This document shows positions 25,435-33,758 of a stretch of DNA of 64,000 bases, one piece after another; the first letter of the stretch is position 1; every line of letters starts with the position of its first letter. Position numbers and translations under genes: made by a program. Under the pieces are notes generated by a model that made no database searches, was not told the origin of the DNA, and saw only the letters and a program-made list of their open reading frames with translations. The stretch is taken from the NCBI RefSeq assembly GCF_008693385.1, contig NZ_CP044067.1, positions 2,585,501 through 2,649,500 on the forward strand, given 5' to 3'. Source of the stretch: Cupriavidus pauculus (GTDB lineage: Bacteria > Pseudomonadota > Gammaproteobacteria > Burkholderiales > Burkholderiaceae).

Positions 25435-26631
25435 ATGTACGAGTTCGACGCCGTGCAGCGGCCCGTGCGCATCCGGTCCGGCCTCGATGCGCTGGATGCA
25501 CTGCCGCGCGAGCTGGACCGGCTCGGTGCCTCGCGCGCGCTCGTGGTGTGCGGCCGCAGCGTCGCGGAGCGGTCGGGCCTGATCGAACGCCTCCGCGCGC
25601 TGCTCGGCGACAGCCTTGCCGGCGTCTACGGGGGCCTCCGCAAGGACGCCCCCGTGAGCGATATCGAGGCCGCGGCGGCGATGGCGTCGGAGCGGCGCGC
25701 CGACGTCATTCTCGCGATCGGCGCTGGCAGCGTGATCAAGGCCACGCGCGTCATCGCGATGTGTCTCGGCGAGCGCGCGCCGCTGCGGACGCTCTGCACG
25801 CAGTATGGCGAAGGCGCGCCGCCCGTCAGTCCGAAGCTGCTGGCGCCGAAGCTGCCCATCGTCAATATCCTGACGGCGGCCACGTCCGCGCAGAACCGGG
25901 GCGGCAGCGCGCTGAAGGATGACGCCACCGGGGAGCGGCTCGAGTTCTTCGATCCGAAGACGCGCCCCGCCGTCATCTTCTGGGATGCGGCGGCACTGAT
26001 GACGGCACCGCCCCACCTCGTGCGTTCGACGGGTTTCTCGGTGTACTGGCGGGCGCTGATGAACCTCGGCACGATGGAGCGCGCCAATCCGCTCGTCGAG
26101 GGCGATCGCAGGCAGGCCTACGAACTGGCCCGCCGCGCGCTGCGCCGCGCGGTGGAGACCGAAGACTACGGTCCACGCATCGACCTGTGCGCGGCGGCAT
26201 TGCTGCAGAACCGCGACGAGGACGATGGCGGGCGGCCGTTCGACGCGCATCGGATTGCGCGCGTCGTGTATGCGCTGGCGGCACCGATCTTTCACCGGTT
26301 CGAGGCCATCGATCAGGCCAGCACGCATGCGGCGCTCACGCCCGCGGCCATCCGCGTGCACGGTCACCTCTGCCCGGACGTGATCCATGTGATTGGGCAA
26401 ACCACAGGTTGCGGGGATGACGGGGACGTGGAGGCGGTCGCGCAAGCCGTGTCAGACCATTTTGCATCGCTCGGCATGCCCACGCGGCTGCGCGATCTGG
26501 GGTTGCCGCGGGCCGAGCTGCCGCATCTGCTCGCGCACGCGGGGCGCAATTTCAATGCGGACCGCGCGCGCGAGTTCATCGACGCGCGGGAACGAACAAG
26601 ACTGGCGAATACGCTGGACATGGCGTGGTAG
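25435..26631 (+). CDS. Iron-alcohol-dehydrogenase / maleylacetate-reductase relative with lost metal ligands
   Basis: A 398-residue protein whose N-terminal half has the dehydroquinate-synthase-like fold of the iron-alcohol dehydrogenase family (YEFDAVQRPVRIRSGLDAL and SRALVVCGRS). Key positions have diverged: the nucleotide loop GGGSxxD reads GAGSVIK, and the metal site, usually G-x-D-A-x-x-H, reads STGFSVYWRAL, so the Asp and first His are gone. A C-terminal THAALTPAAIRVHGHLC stretch keeps several histidines. It may use no metal or be a different enzyme. It is cotranscribed with the acyl-CoA pathway; its role is unknown. Confidence 0.75.
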   Translation: MYEFDAVQRPVRIRSGLDALDALPRELDRLGASRALVVCGRSVAERSGLIERLRALLGDSLAGVYGGLRKDAPVSDIEAAAAMASERRADVILAIGAGSVIKATRVIAMCLGERAPLRTLCTQYGEGAPPVSPKLLAPKLPIVNILTAATSAQNRGGSALKDDATGERLEFFDPKTRPAVIFWDAAALMTAPPHLVRSTGFSVYWRALMNLGTMERANPLVEGDRRQAYELARRALRRAVETEDYGPRIDLCAAALLQNRDEDDGGRPFDAHRIARVVYALAAPIFHRFEAIDQASTHAALTPAAIRVHGHLCPDVIHVIGQTTGCGDDGDVEAVAQAVSDHFASLGMPTRLRDLGLPRAELPHLLAHAGRNFNADRAREFIDARERTRLANTLDMAW

Positions 26632-26668
26632 CCGGCAGTCAGACACCAATAACGAGGAGATGGAGACG

Positions 26669-27664
26669 ATGAGACATACCCCAACCCACGGCTTCCGCCG
26701 CCTGGCATCGATCGCGATGCTGGTCGCGCTCGAAAGCCTGCCGGCCACGGCCAGCGCGCAGGGCGACAGCTTCCCCAGCAAGCCCATTCGCGTGGTGGTG
26801 CCTTACCCCGCCGGCGCCAGCACCGACCTGCTCGCCCGTGTAGTCGGCCAGTCGATGTCGAAGACGCTGGGCCAGCCTGTGATCGTCGAGAACCGGCCCG
26901 GCGCGGGCGGCATCATTGCCGCGGAGTTCACGGCGCGCTCGGCGCCGGACGGCTACACGATCATGATGACCTCCGCCGGGATCCTCACGAACAATCCCAG
27001 CATGTACAAGAAGCTGCCGTACGACGCGGCGAAGGATTTCGCGCCGATCACCATCGCGGCCGAATTGCCGCTGGTGGTCGTGGTCAACAAGTCGTTTGCG
27101 GCGAACAACTTTCAGGAGTTGCTGGCGATGACGAGGAAGGAGCCCGGCAAGGTGACCTACGGGTCGGCAGGCACCGGCACCTCGCAGCATCTGGCGGGTG
27201 AACTGCTCAAGTCGATGGCGAAGATCGACATGCTGCACGTGCCGTACAAGGGCGGCAGTCCCGCCATGGCGGATCTGCTGGCGGGACAGATTCCGGTCAT
27301 GTTCGTGCAGACGGCGTCCGCATTGCCGCAGATGCGCAATGGCAAGGTACGCGCGCTCGCCGTCGGCAGTCCCCAGCGCAATCCGCTGATGCCGGATGTG
27401 CCGACGATCGCGGAGTCCGGCGTGCCGGGGTACGACTCGGACACGTGGTACGGCTATATCGCGCCTGCGGGCGTGCCGCAGCCCATTCTTGCCAGGCTGC
27501 ATAGCGCGATCGTCGCCGGCCTGAAGGAGAACAAGGACAAGCTGACCAACGACGGCTATGTGGTCGATGGCGGCACGCCGCAGGCGATGGCGGCCGCGAT
27601 CAAGGCGGACACGGCCAAGTGGGGCGGCATCATCCGCGCCGCGGGTATCACGGCGGATCAGTAA
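26669..27664 (+). CDS. Bug-family (TctC-type) extracytoplasmic solute receptor 4
   Basis: A 331-residue receptor with a Sec signal peptide ending near ASA/QG (residue 30) and the blocks FPSKPIRVVVPYPAGASTD, VENRPGAGGII, YGSAGTGTSQHLAGELL and HVPYKGGS. I chose the ATG at 26669, nine bases after GAGGAG; an in-frame ATG three codons upstream would overlap that site. As last gene of the CoA-transferase operon it probably delivers that pathway's substrate. Its 3' end overlaps the convergent prpF-like gene by 17 bases. Confidence 0.9.
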   Translation: MRHTPTHGFRRLASIAMLVALESLPATASAQGDSFPSKPIRVVVPYPAGASTDLLARVVGQSMSKTLGQPVIVENRPGAGGIIAAEFTARSAPDGYTIMMTSAGILTNNPSMYKKLPYDAAKDFAPITIAAELPLVVVVNKSFAANNFQELLAMTRKEPGKVTYGSAGTGTSQHLAGELLKSMAKIDMLHVPYKGGSPAMADLLAGQIPVMFVQTASALPQMRNGKVRALAVGSPQRNPLMPDVPTIAESGVPGYDSDTWYGYIAPAGVPQPILARLHSAIVAGLKENKDKLTNDGYVVDGGTPQAMAAAIKADTAKWGGIIRAAGITADQ

Positions 27665-28829
27665 CGGCCGTGGGCATGTCGATGCCTTGCCTGAGGTAGG
27701 CGACGCCATCGGCTAGCCGGCGGGCGGTGCGCTGCACGACCATGCGGTCGACGGACACGCCCTCGCGCGTCGCATCGACCGCCGCCTCCACGAATGCGAT
27801 GCCCGAGGGGTGGCCAAAGCCAAGGCGGCGTGTCGATCGCCGTGCATCCTCCCCCAGTAACCGGTAAGGAATCGTGCCCGGCACGCGGCACGCCACACCG
27901 GTCGTCGCCGTGAGCGTGCCAGCAAGCGTCTTGCTCGCGGACCCCGACGCATACTGCCGCACGACGAGGTCGAACGTATGCGCGGGCACGCGCTCTCCCT
28001 GCGTGCAGGTCAGATAATCGGTCGCGCCGCGCAGCACGATCAGCATCGGCGTGGACGGTGCCTTGCGCGCATTCCAGTAGTCCTGCAGGCCGCATCGATA
28101 TGCGACCACCTTGCGGACCGCGTCCATGCGGCGCTTGAGCGCGGCATCCGCATCGATCTCGTCCGGACTTTCCAGTCCCGTCATATCGAGCGCCGCGTGA
28201 TCGATATAGACCGCGAGGTTCGCCCCATCGACGATCGACACCTCGACCTGCCCGACCTCTGGTACGTCGAGCCAGTCGCTGACGTTGCCCGTCGGGAACA
28301 GCGTGCCCGTGATGGCGCCCGTTGCCGCCGAGAAGTCCAGGTCGATGGGCGCGCCGGTCCCCGGTACGCCGCCGATGGCGAAATCGCCTTCCCAGACGGG
28401 CTCGCCATCGCGCACGGGCACTACGACGCGGATCACGCGGTCCGTGTTGACGTTGTGCACGCGCACTTCGGTCAGACCTTCCACGGGCGCGACGAAACCC
28501 TCCTCGATCGCATACACGCCGACCGCGGCGGTCAGGTTGCCGCAATTGAGGTTGTAATCGACCTCCGCCTGGACCGTGCCCACCTGACCGAACAGATACG
28601 TCACGTCCGTGTCGGGCCGCACGGGCGGACCGATGATCGCCGCCTTGCTCGTCAGCTTGTCGGCACCGCCGAGTCCGTCGATCTGCCTGCGATCGGGACT
28701 GCCGAACAGGTCGAGCAGCAACGCCGTCAGCCGTTCGCGGTCGGCGGGAACGTGATCGGCGTGCAGGAAGACGCCCTTGCTGGTACCGCCGCGCATCAGC
28801 GCGAATGGCAGCTTGTGTCGCATGGTCAT
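27648..28829 (-). CDS. PrpF-family isomerase
   Basis: A 393-residue PrpF-type protein (diaminopimelate-epimerase-like fold). The expected catalytic pair appears intact: Lys62 in TSKAAII and Cys96 in YNLNCGNLT, with the 34-residue spacing of characterised PrpF (K73/C107). Relatives isomerise 2-methylaconitate or tautomerise 4-oxalomesaconate by proton shift. The ATG at 28829 is used; an ATG two codons later is also possible, and a GTG overlapping the receptor stop (28841) is less likely. It is last in a six-gene leftward operon with MmgE/PrpD, suggesting a di- or tricarboxylate pathway. Confidence 0.85.
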   Translation of the reverse strand: MTMRHKLPFALMRGGTSKGVFLHADHVPADRERLTALLLDLFGSPDRRQIDGLGGADKLTSKAAIIGPPVRPDTDVTYLFGQVGTVQAEVDYNLNCGNLTAAVGVYAIEEGFVAPVEGLTEVRVHNVNTDRVIRVVVPVRDGEPVWEGDFAIGGVPGTGAPIDLDFSAATGAITGTLFPTGNVSDWLDVPEVGQVEVSIVDGANLAVYIDHAALDMTGLESPDEIDADAALKRRMDAVRKVVAYRCGLQDYWNARKAPSTPMLIVLRGATDYLTCTQGERVPAHTFDLVVRQYASGSASKTLAGTLTATTGVACRVPGTIPYRLLGEDARRSTRRLGFGHPSGIAFVEAAVDATREGVSVDRMVVQRTARRLADGVAYLRQGIDMPTAVTDPP

Positions 28830-28837
28830 GGCCCCGG

Positions 28838-29827
28838 TCACTGGTCGAGAGAAATATTCTTCTGCCGGATCAGGTCCGTCCAGACGCGCCTGTCGCTGTC
28901 GATCAGCGACTGATAGGCCGCGGGATCGGACGATGCCGGCGGCACGAACCCCTGCGCGATAAAGGTGCCGCGGAACTCCGGATCGGCCAGCGCCTTGTTG
29001 GCGGCTGCGGCAAGCTGCTCGACGATGGGGCGCGGCACCGCCTTCGGCACCGACAGGCCATAGCGCACCTGCACGACAAAGTCCTTGTAGCCGGACTCCG
29101 CGAACGTGGGCACGTCGGGCAGCGTGGGCATGCGTTCCCGCGCGGCGAGCGCGATGGGCCGCAGCTTGCCCGCGCGGATCTGCGACAGGTTGGAACCGAC
29201 GACGCCGAACAGCGCCTGGATCTCGTTGCCGACCATGGCCGCGACGGCGGGCGCGCCACCCTTGTACGGCACGTGCGTCATCCTGATGCCCGCCTGCTGG
29301 CTGAAGAGCTCGCCGGCCAGGTGGAACGTGCCGCCATTGCCCGTGGAACCGTAATTGATCTCGCCCGGATGCGCCTTGGCGTAGGCGACGAATTCCTTCA
29401 GGTCGCGCACGGGCAGGCTGCTGTTCACCACGAGCACCAGCGGCAGGTCGCTGAGCAGCGCGACGGGCGCGAGGTCCTTGTCGGGGTTGTAGCTGAGGTT
29501 GGTATAGAGCAGCGGATTCAGCACGCTGCTGGAGTCCGTCGACAGCAGCATGGTGTAGCCGTTCGGCGCGGCCCGCGCCACGGTGGTGGCGCCGATGACG
29601 CCATTCGCGCCCGGCTTGTTCTCGATGACGATCGTCGTGCCGAGCGCCTTGCCCATCAGCGCGCCGACGCGCCGCGCGATGGTATCGGTGGTAGCGCCCG
29701 GGGCGTAGGGCACCACGAGCGTGATCGGCTTATCCGGAAAGCCGGCGCCATGGGCCAGCCCCTGCATGCCGGGCAGGATCGATAGCGCGGCCAGAAGCCC
29801 GCGCATGCGGCGCGACGAGTGGTGCAT
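28838..29827 (-). CDS. Bug-family (TctC-type) extracytoplasmic solute receptor 5
   Basis: A 329-residue receptor: signal peptide ending near AHG/AG (about residue 27), then FPDKPITLVVPYAPGATTD, IENKPGANGVIG, YGSTGNGGTFHLAGELF and HVPYKGGAPA. GGAGAC lies 6 bases before the ATG. It sits between the MmgE/PrpD gene (43 bases upstream) and the PrpF gene (8 bases downstream), so it is an internal gene of the operon and the second receptor in it. Why one operon carries two receptors is unclear; they may bind different ligands. Confidence 0.9.
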   Translation of the reverse strand: MHHSSRRMRGLLAALSILPGMQGLAHGAGFPDKPITLVVPYAPGATTDTIARRVGALMGKALGTTIVIENKPGANGVIGATTVARAAPNGYTMLLSTDSSSVLNPLLYTNLSYNPDKDLAPVALLSDLPLVLVVNSSLPVRDLKEFVAYAKAHPGEINYGSTGNGGTFHLAGELFSQQAGIRMTHVPYKGGAPAVAAMVGNEIQALFGVVGSNLSQIRAGKLRPIALAARERMPTLPDVPTFAESGYKDFVVQVRYGLSVPKAVPRPIVEQLAAAANKALADPEFRGTFIAQGFVPPASSDPAAYQSLIDSDRRVWTDLIRQKNISLDQ

Positions 29828-29870
29828 CGTTTGTCTCCATGTTGTGTTCTTTTTGATGCGCGGCGACGGA

Positions 29871-31271
29871 TCAGTCGCCGGTCAGCAGATCCCGCACCGC
29901 GTAGCGGTCCAGCGCCATGGCGCGCGCGAAGGTGTTGCCCGCAGTGCTTCCCGCGTCGGCTTTGGCACCGCCCCATGCGAGGCAGTCGTCGAACTTGCTC
30001 TTGAGTTCGGCCGCGGAAAGCGGCAGCGCCGCGGACCCCCGCAGGCTATCGACCCGGCGCGAGAGCCGGCGTCCGTTGCGAAGCGTGAGGTCGATATGTG
30101 TCCAGCGCGGAAACACCTGCCCATCGGCGGACGACTGTCCGGTGACGCGCGATAGCGCGGCCTGGGCGGCCGGGCGTTGCACTGCGTCATCGGTGAAGCT
30201 CGCCAGCGTGACATGGCCGTCGAGCAGTGCCGCGACCATTGCGTATTCGAGGCTGAACTTCGCCTCGAGCCCCGTTTGGGGCCGATGATGGATGAGTGGG
30301 GTCAGCGCGCCGGCGCTGGTGAAGATGGCGACGGTCTCGATATCGCCGAGCGTGAGGGCGTGTTCGGCGCGGAGGTCGAGCATGCCGTCGATCGCGCGAT
30401 GCGTGGCATAGCAGAGGGGATACTTCTTGACCTCGATGCCGCTGCGCAGCAATTCGAGCGTGCCATGCCCAAGCGTTGCCAGCTCGTCGTCGAGGCTGGC
30501 CTCGTCGGCGTAGAGCGCGGTATAGCCGAACTGGCCGTCGAGCGCGCCGGGCGCGGCGTCGAAGCCTTCCTTCGCCAGCAGGGCCGCGCGGAGGGCCGCG
30601 GCATTGCATTGCCCGGCCTGGAACGACTTTGCATCGGTGCCGAAGTTGGCGCGCGTCCCCGCCGTCTGCGCCACGGCCAGGCCGATGGCATGGACGATGC
30701 CCGGGACATCGAGCTTCAGCAGATGCGCGCAGGCCACGGCGGCGGCAATCGTGCCGATGCTGGACGTGGAATGCCAGCCTTTTGCGTAGTGATGCACCGC
30801 GTAGGCGCGCGAGAGCTTGCAGATGACTTCGAAGCCCACGACGTAGGCCGCCGCGAGGGCCGCGCCGTCCGCATCGAGGGACTCGCCCAACGCCACGAGT
30901 GCAGGCAGCAGCGCGACACTCGGATGGCCGCGCATCGGCGACGTCACGTCGTCGTAGTCGAGCACGTGCGCGGCGACGCCATTGACGAGCGCGGCGAGCT
31001 CCACGGGCAGCCGCTCGCCGTCTCCCCAGCAACGCGCCGAGTTCGCGAGAGACGCGTGCCATGCATCGCCGCCGGCCGCCACGCGCGCATATCGCCGCGC
31101 CTTGACCGCGGGCGGTTCGTTCCGCCCGGCGAGCCCTACGCCATAGGTGTCGATAAACGCCCGGCCGACCGCTTCCAGCAGGCCGGGGTCGAGGTCATGG
31201 GCGCCGAAGCCGCTCGCAAACTCGGCAATGCGCCTCGCCGCCCCGCCAGATACGCGCTCGATAGCGTCCAT
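29871..31271 (-). CDS. MmgE/PrpD-family dehydratase-like protein
   Basis: A 466-residue MmgE/PrpD-family protein; the N-terminal helical domain contains HVLDYDDVTSPMRGHPSVALLPAL and the remainder includes GWHSTSSIGTIAAAVACAHLL. Characterised relatives dehydrate 2-methylcitrate or decarboxylate cis-aconitate, but the family is broad. No Shine-Dalgarno sequence is visible before the ATG; instead a 7-bp inverted repeat, TTGTGAA/TTCACAA (31273-31301), abuts it. It follows the TauD-like gene after 111 bases. With PrpF and a CoA transferase it suggests breakdown of a hydroxylated polycarboxylic acid. Confidence 0.88.
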   Translation of the reverse strand: MDAIERVSGGAARRIAEFASGFGAHDLDPGLLEAVGRAFIDTYGVGLAGRNEPPAVKARRYARVAAGGDAWHASLANSARCWGDGERLPVELAALVNGVAAHVLDYDDVTSPMRGHPSVALLPALVALGESLDADGAALAAAYVVGFEVICKLSRAYAVHHYAKGWHSTSSIGTIAAAVACAHLLKLDVPGIVHAIGLAVAQTAGTRANFGTDAKSFQAGQCNAAALRAALLAKEGFDAAPGALDGQFGYTALYADEASLDDELATLGHGTLELLRSGIEVKKYPLCYATHRAIDGMLDLRAEHALTLGDIETVAIFTSAGALTPLIHHRPQTGLEAKFSLEYAMVAALLDGHVTLASFTDDAVQRPAAQAALSRVTGQSSADGQVFPRWTHIDLTLRNGRRLSRRVDSLRGSAALPLSAAELKSKFDDCLAWGGAKADAGSTAGNTFARAMALDRYAVRDLLTGD

Positions 31272-31382
31272 ATTGTGAAAGCCAGTGGATTGGGTTCACA
31301 AGATGGTAGGGCGATTGTGGGGCGTGGAGGGTCCACATATTGAGATTGCCCCCTCGGGATGTTGCCCTCGGGGGGACGGCCG

Positions 31383-32468
31383 TTACTCCACCATCGCGCC
31401 CGCGACGCCTTCGAGCAGGTCGCGGTCGTGGTTGGACGGCAGCTCCATGAACGGCCTGCGCGTGACGCTCCACAGGCGCATGTCCTCATCGGTATGGAAC
31501 ACCTGCTTCTTCGGCATGGCCGGCCACGACTCCACGCGCAGCCACATGCGCAGCAGATGGCGGCGCTTCGACAGTTCCTGATGATCTTCGTAGTCGGTGC
31601 GGCCATGCACCATCATGCGGTTGTTCAGGAACTGGATATCGCCCTCGCGGAAGCCCATATCGAGGTAGTGCTCGGGCATCGCCGCGGCCTTGCGCGCGTG
31701 GTAGAGCGCGTCCGACTCCTCCTGCGAGAACGGACGCTGTCCGCTTTTCTCGGCGAGACGCGCATAGCCGGTGGGCAGGTAGCAGGTGACTTCGCCCTGG
31801 CCATCGTCGGCAAAGAACGGCACGCGGTCTTCGCTGAACGTGCGTGTGGCGCGGCGGCCGTCCTCGTCGGTACGCTTCAGGAACAGGCCGCGGCTCAGGA
31901 TGTCGAGCGACTTCGGGTGATGTTCGAGCAGATAGTTGTGCACGGTCAGCGCGCTCGTGATGCGGCTCTCGCCACCCGAGATGGCCGTGCGCAGGCACAT
32001 CAATCCGATGATGTCGCACGAGTCGGTATGCATGAGCTGCCCGCCTCCCTTGCGATAGCCGCGAGACTTCGGCTCGTAGTCGCTCACGTTGACGACGTGT
32101 CCCAGGCGGTCGCCGAGGTACGACTGCGTCATGGTCTTGCCGATGTACGCGCCGAGCCCGAAATAGATGCGGGCCATATCGTCGTCGCTGTAACGGTCGC
32201 GCGGCAGTCCGCGCAGCATCAGGAAGCCCGCGCCCTCGCGCAGCCGCTTTGGCAGCGACGCCATGAGCGTGCCCACGGTGTCGAGCGGGAACGTCTCGCG
32301 CGTGATATCGGGAAAGTCCACGTCGCCCAGCGACTTCAGATGCTGGAGCGCGCGATCGATCTCGGCCAGTTCTTCCGCGCCGAGGACGTGGAGCCCTTCC
32401 TTCGTCCAGTCGATGTCGGGACCTTTCCAGGCGCCGGGACCCGTGATCGGATGACCAACTCGGTTCAT
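31383..32468 (-). CDS. TauD/TfdA-family 2-oxoglutarate-dependent dioxygenase
   Basis: A 361-residue Fe(II)/2-oxoglutarate oxygenase. The iron ligands are H147 and D149 (GGQLMHTDSCD) and the distal H288 (MMVHGRTDY); the 2-oxoglutarate arginine is in HLLRMWLR (about 307-311). It is longer than TauD (about 283) because of an extended N-terminus. It should hydroxylate a carboxylate-type substrate using oxygen, so this pathway is aerobic. GGAGAAG precedes the ATG at 32468. It lies 34 bases behind a CoA transferase gene in the same operon. Substrate unknown. Confidence 0.9.
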   Translation of the reverse strand: MNRVGHPITGPGAWKGPDIDWTKEGLHVLGAEELAEIDRALQHLKSLGDVDFPDITRETFPLDTVGTLMASLPKRLREGAGFLMLRGLPRDRYSDDDMARIYFGLGAYIGKTMTQSYLGDRLGHVVNVSDYEPKSRGYRKGGGQLMHTDSCDIIGLMCLRTAISGGESRITSALTVHNYLLEHHPKSLDILSRGLFLKRTDEDGRRATRTFSEDRVPFFADDGQGEVTCYLPTGYARLAEKSGQRPFSQEESDALYHARKAAAMPEHYLDMGFREGDIQFLNNRMMVHGRTDYEDHQELSKRRHLLRMWLRVESWPAMPKKQVFHTDEDMRLWSVTRRPFMELPSNHDRDLLEGVAGAMVE

Positions 32469-32502
32469 TGTCTTCTCCTTGTGTGATGGCAGTGCAGCGT
32501 TG

Positions 32503-33750
32503 TCAGGCCGCAGAGGAAAGCGGGGCGGGCGCGTGCGCGCCGCCGACCAGCGCGCCGCTCGCGCGCAATCGGGCGAGGCCTGCCTCGCCGAGCGCCTCGC
32601 GGACGATCTCGTCGTTGTGCTGCCCGAGGTCCGGTGCCGGGCAGCGGAAGTCCCCGGGGGTATCGCTCCAGCGGGGCACGATGTTGTGCATCGGCAGTGC
32701 GCCCAGTTCCGCGTCCGGCAGCTCGACGAGGCTTTCGCGCTGGGCCACATACGCGTCGTCGAGCACCTGCTTCGCGTCATGGACAGGGCCGATCGTGACG
32801 CCCGCCGCCTCGAAGACCGCCATGTTCTCGTCGAGGCTGCGCGCGCGGATAAAGTCGCCCACCACGCGATCGACCTCTTCGATATGCGCGAGGCGCGCGC
32901 TGTTGGTGGCATAGCGCGGATCGTCGAGCATGTCGCCGCGCCCGATGGTCTCCATGAGCCGGCGCGCCACGCTGTTGGACGCCGTCGAGAGCGCGAGCCA
33001 TTTGTCGTCCCGCGTGCGATACACGTTGCGCGGCGCGGTCGTGCTCGACCGGCTGCCCGTGCGGCGCTTGAGCTTGCCCGTGAACTTGTAATTGGCCGCC
33101 TGCGGTCCCATGATCGACAGCATCGGCTCGAACAGCGACAGGTCGATGACCTGGCCGCGCCCGCCATGCGCCTGGATATGCCAGAGCGCCATCATCGTGG
33201 CGCTCGCGCCATAGAGGCCCGTCGTCATGTCGCCGAGGAACATCGGCGGCAGCACCGGTTCGCGATCCTCGAAGCCGTTGATCGCCGCAAAGCCGCTATA
33301 GCCTTCGACGAGCGTGCCGAATCCGGGCTTGTGGCGATAGGGTCCGGTCTGGCCCCAGCCCGAGATGCGGGTGATGACGAGATTCGGATTGATCGCATGC
33401 AGCACGTCGGGGCCCAGTCCCATCGCTTCCAGCGTGCCGGGCCGGAAGCTTTCGATCAGCGCGTCGGCGGTCTCGGCAAGCGTCTTGAGCAACGCGATGC
33501 TTTCGGGGTTGCGCAGATTCAGCCCGAGGCTGCGCTTGTTGCGCGCGTAGGTCTTCCACCAGATATCGAGCCCATCGGTCTTGAAGTTGCGCAGCGAGTC
33601 GCCGTCGGGCGGCTCGATCTTGATCACGTCCGCGCCGAAATCGGCCAGTTGCAGCGTCAGCATGTTGCCGGCGACCAGCCGGCTCATGTCGATGATCCGC
33701 AGGCCATGCAGCGGGCCGCGCGCTTTCGGGTTGAATACCTTGCTTTGCAT
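32503..33750 (-). CDS. CaiB/BaiF family III CoA transferase
   Basis: A 415-residue family III CoA transferase, with N-terminus LHGLRIIDMSRLVAGNMLTLQLADFGADVIKIE and active-site Asp D203 in RGQVIDLSLFEP. It is a different subgroup from the pair at 19361-21825. It probably activates the acid imported by the receptor encoded 8 bases upstream, or its dioxygenase product. The start is the ATG at 33748-33750; reading further upstream in this frame only runs through the receptor gene out of frame. Confidence 0.9.
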   Translation of the reverse strand: MQSKVFNPKARGPLHGLRIIDMSRLVAGNMLTLQLADFGADVIKIEPPDGDSLRNFKTDGLDIWWKTYARNKRSLGLNLRNPESIALLKTLAETADALIESFRPGTLEAMGLGPDVLHAINPNLVITRISGWGQTGPYRHKPGFGTLVEGYSGFAAINGFEDREPVLPPMFLGDMTTGLYGASATMMALWHIQAHGGRGQVIDLSLFEPMLSIMGPQAANYKFTGKLKRRTGSRSSTTAPRNVYRTRDDKWLALSTASNSVARRLMETIGRGDMLDDPRYATNSARLAHIEEVDRVVGDFIRARSLDENMAVFEAAGVTIGPVHDAKQVLDDAYVAQRESLVELPDAELGALPMHNIVPRWSDTPGDFRCPAPDLGQHNDEIVREALGEAGLARLRASGALVGGAHAPAPLSSAA

Positions 33751-33758
33751 CGCGTGGC

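Noticed and set aside
31330..31382. Rho-independent terminator after the TauD-like gene
   Set aside because: C5/G5 arms can pair with internal mismatches, but no T-run follows in the direction of transcription and the next gene runs the same way.
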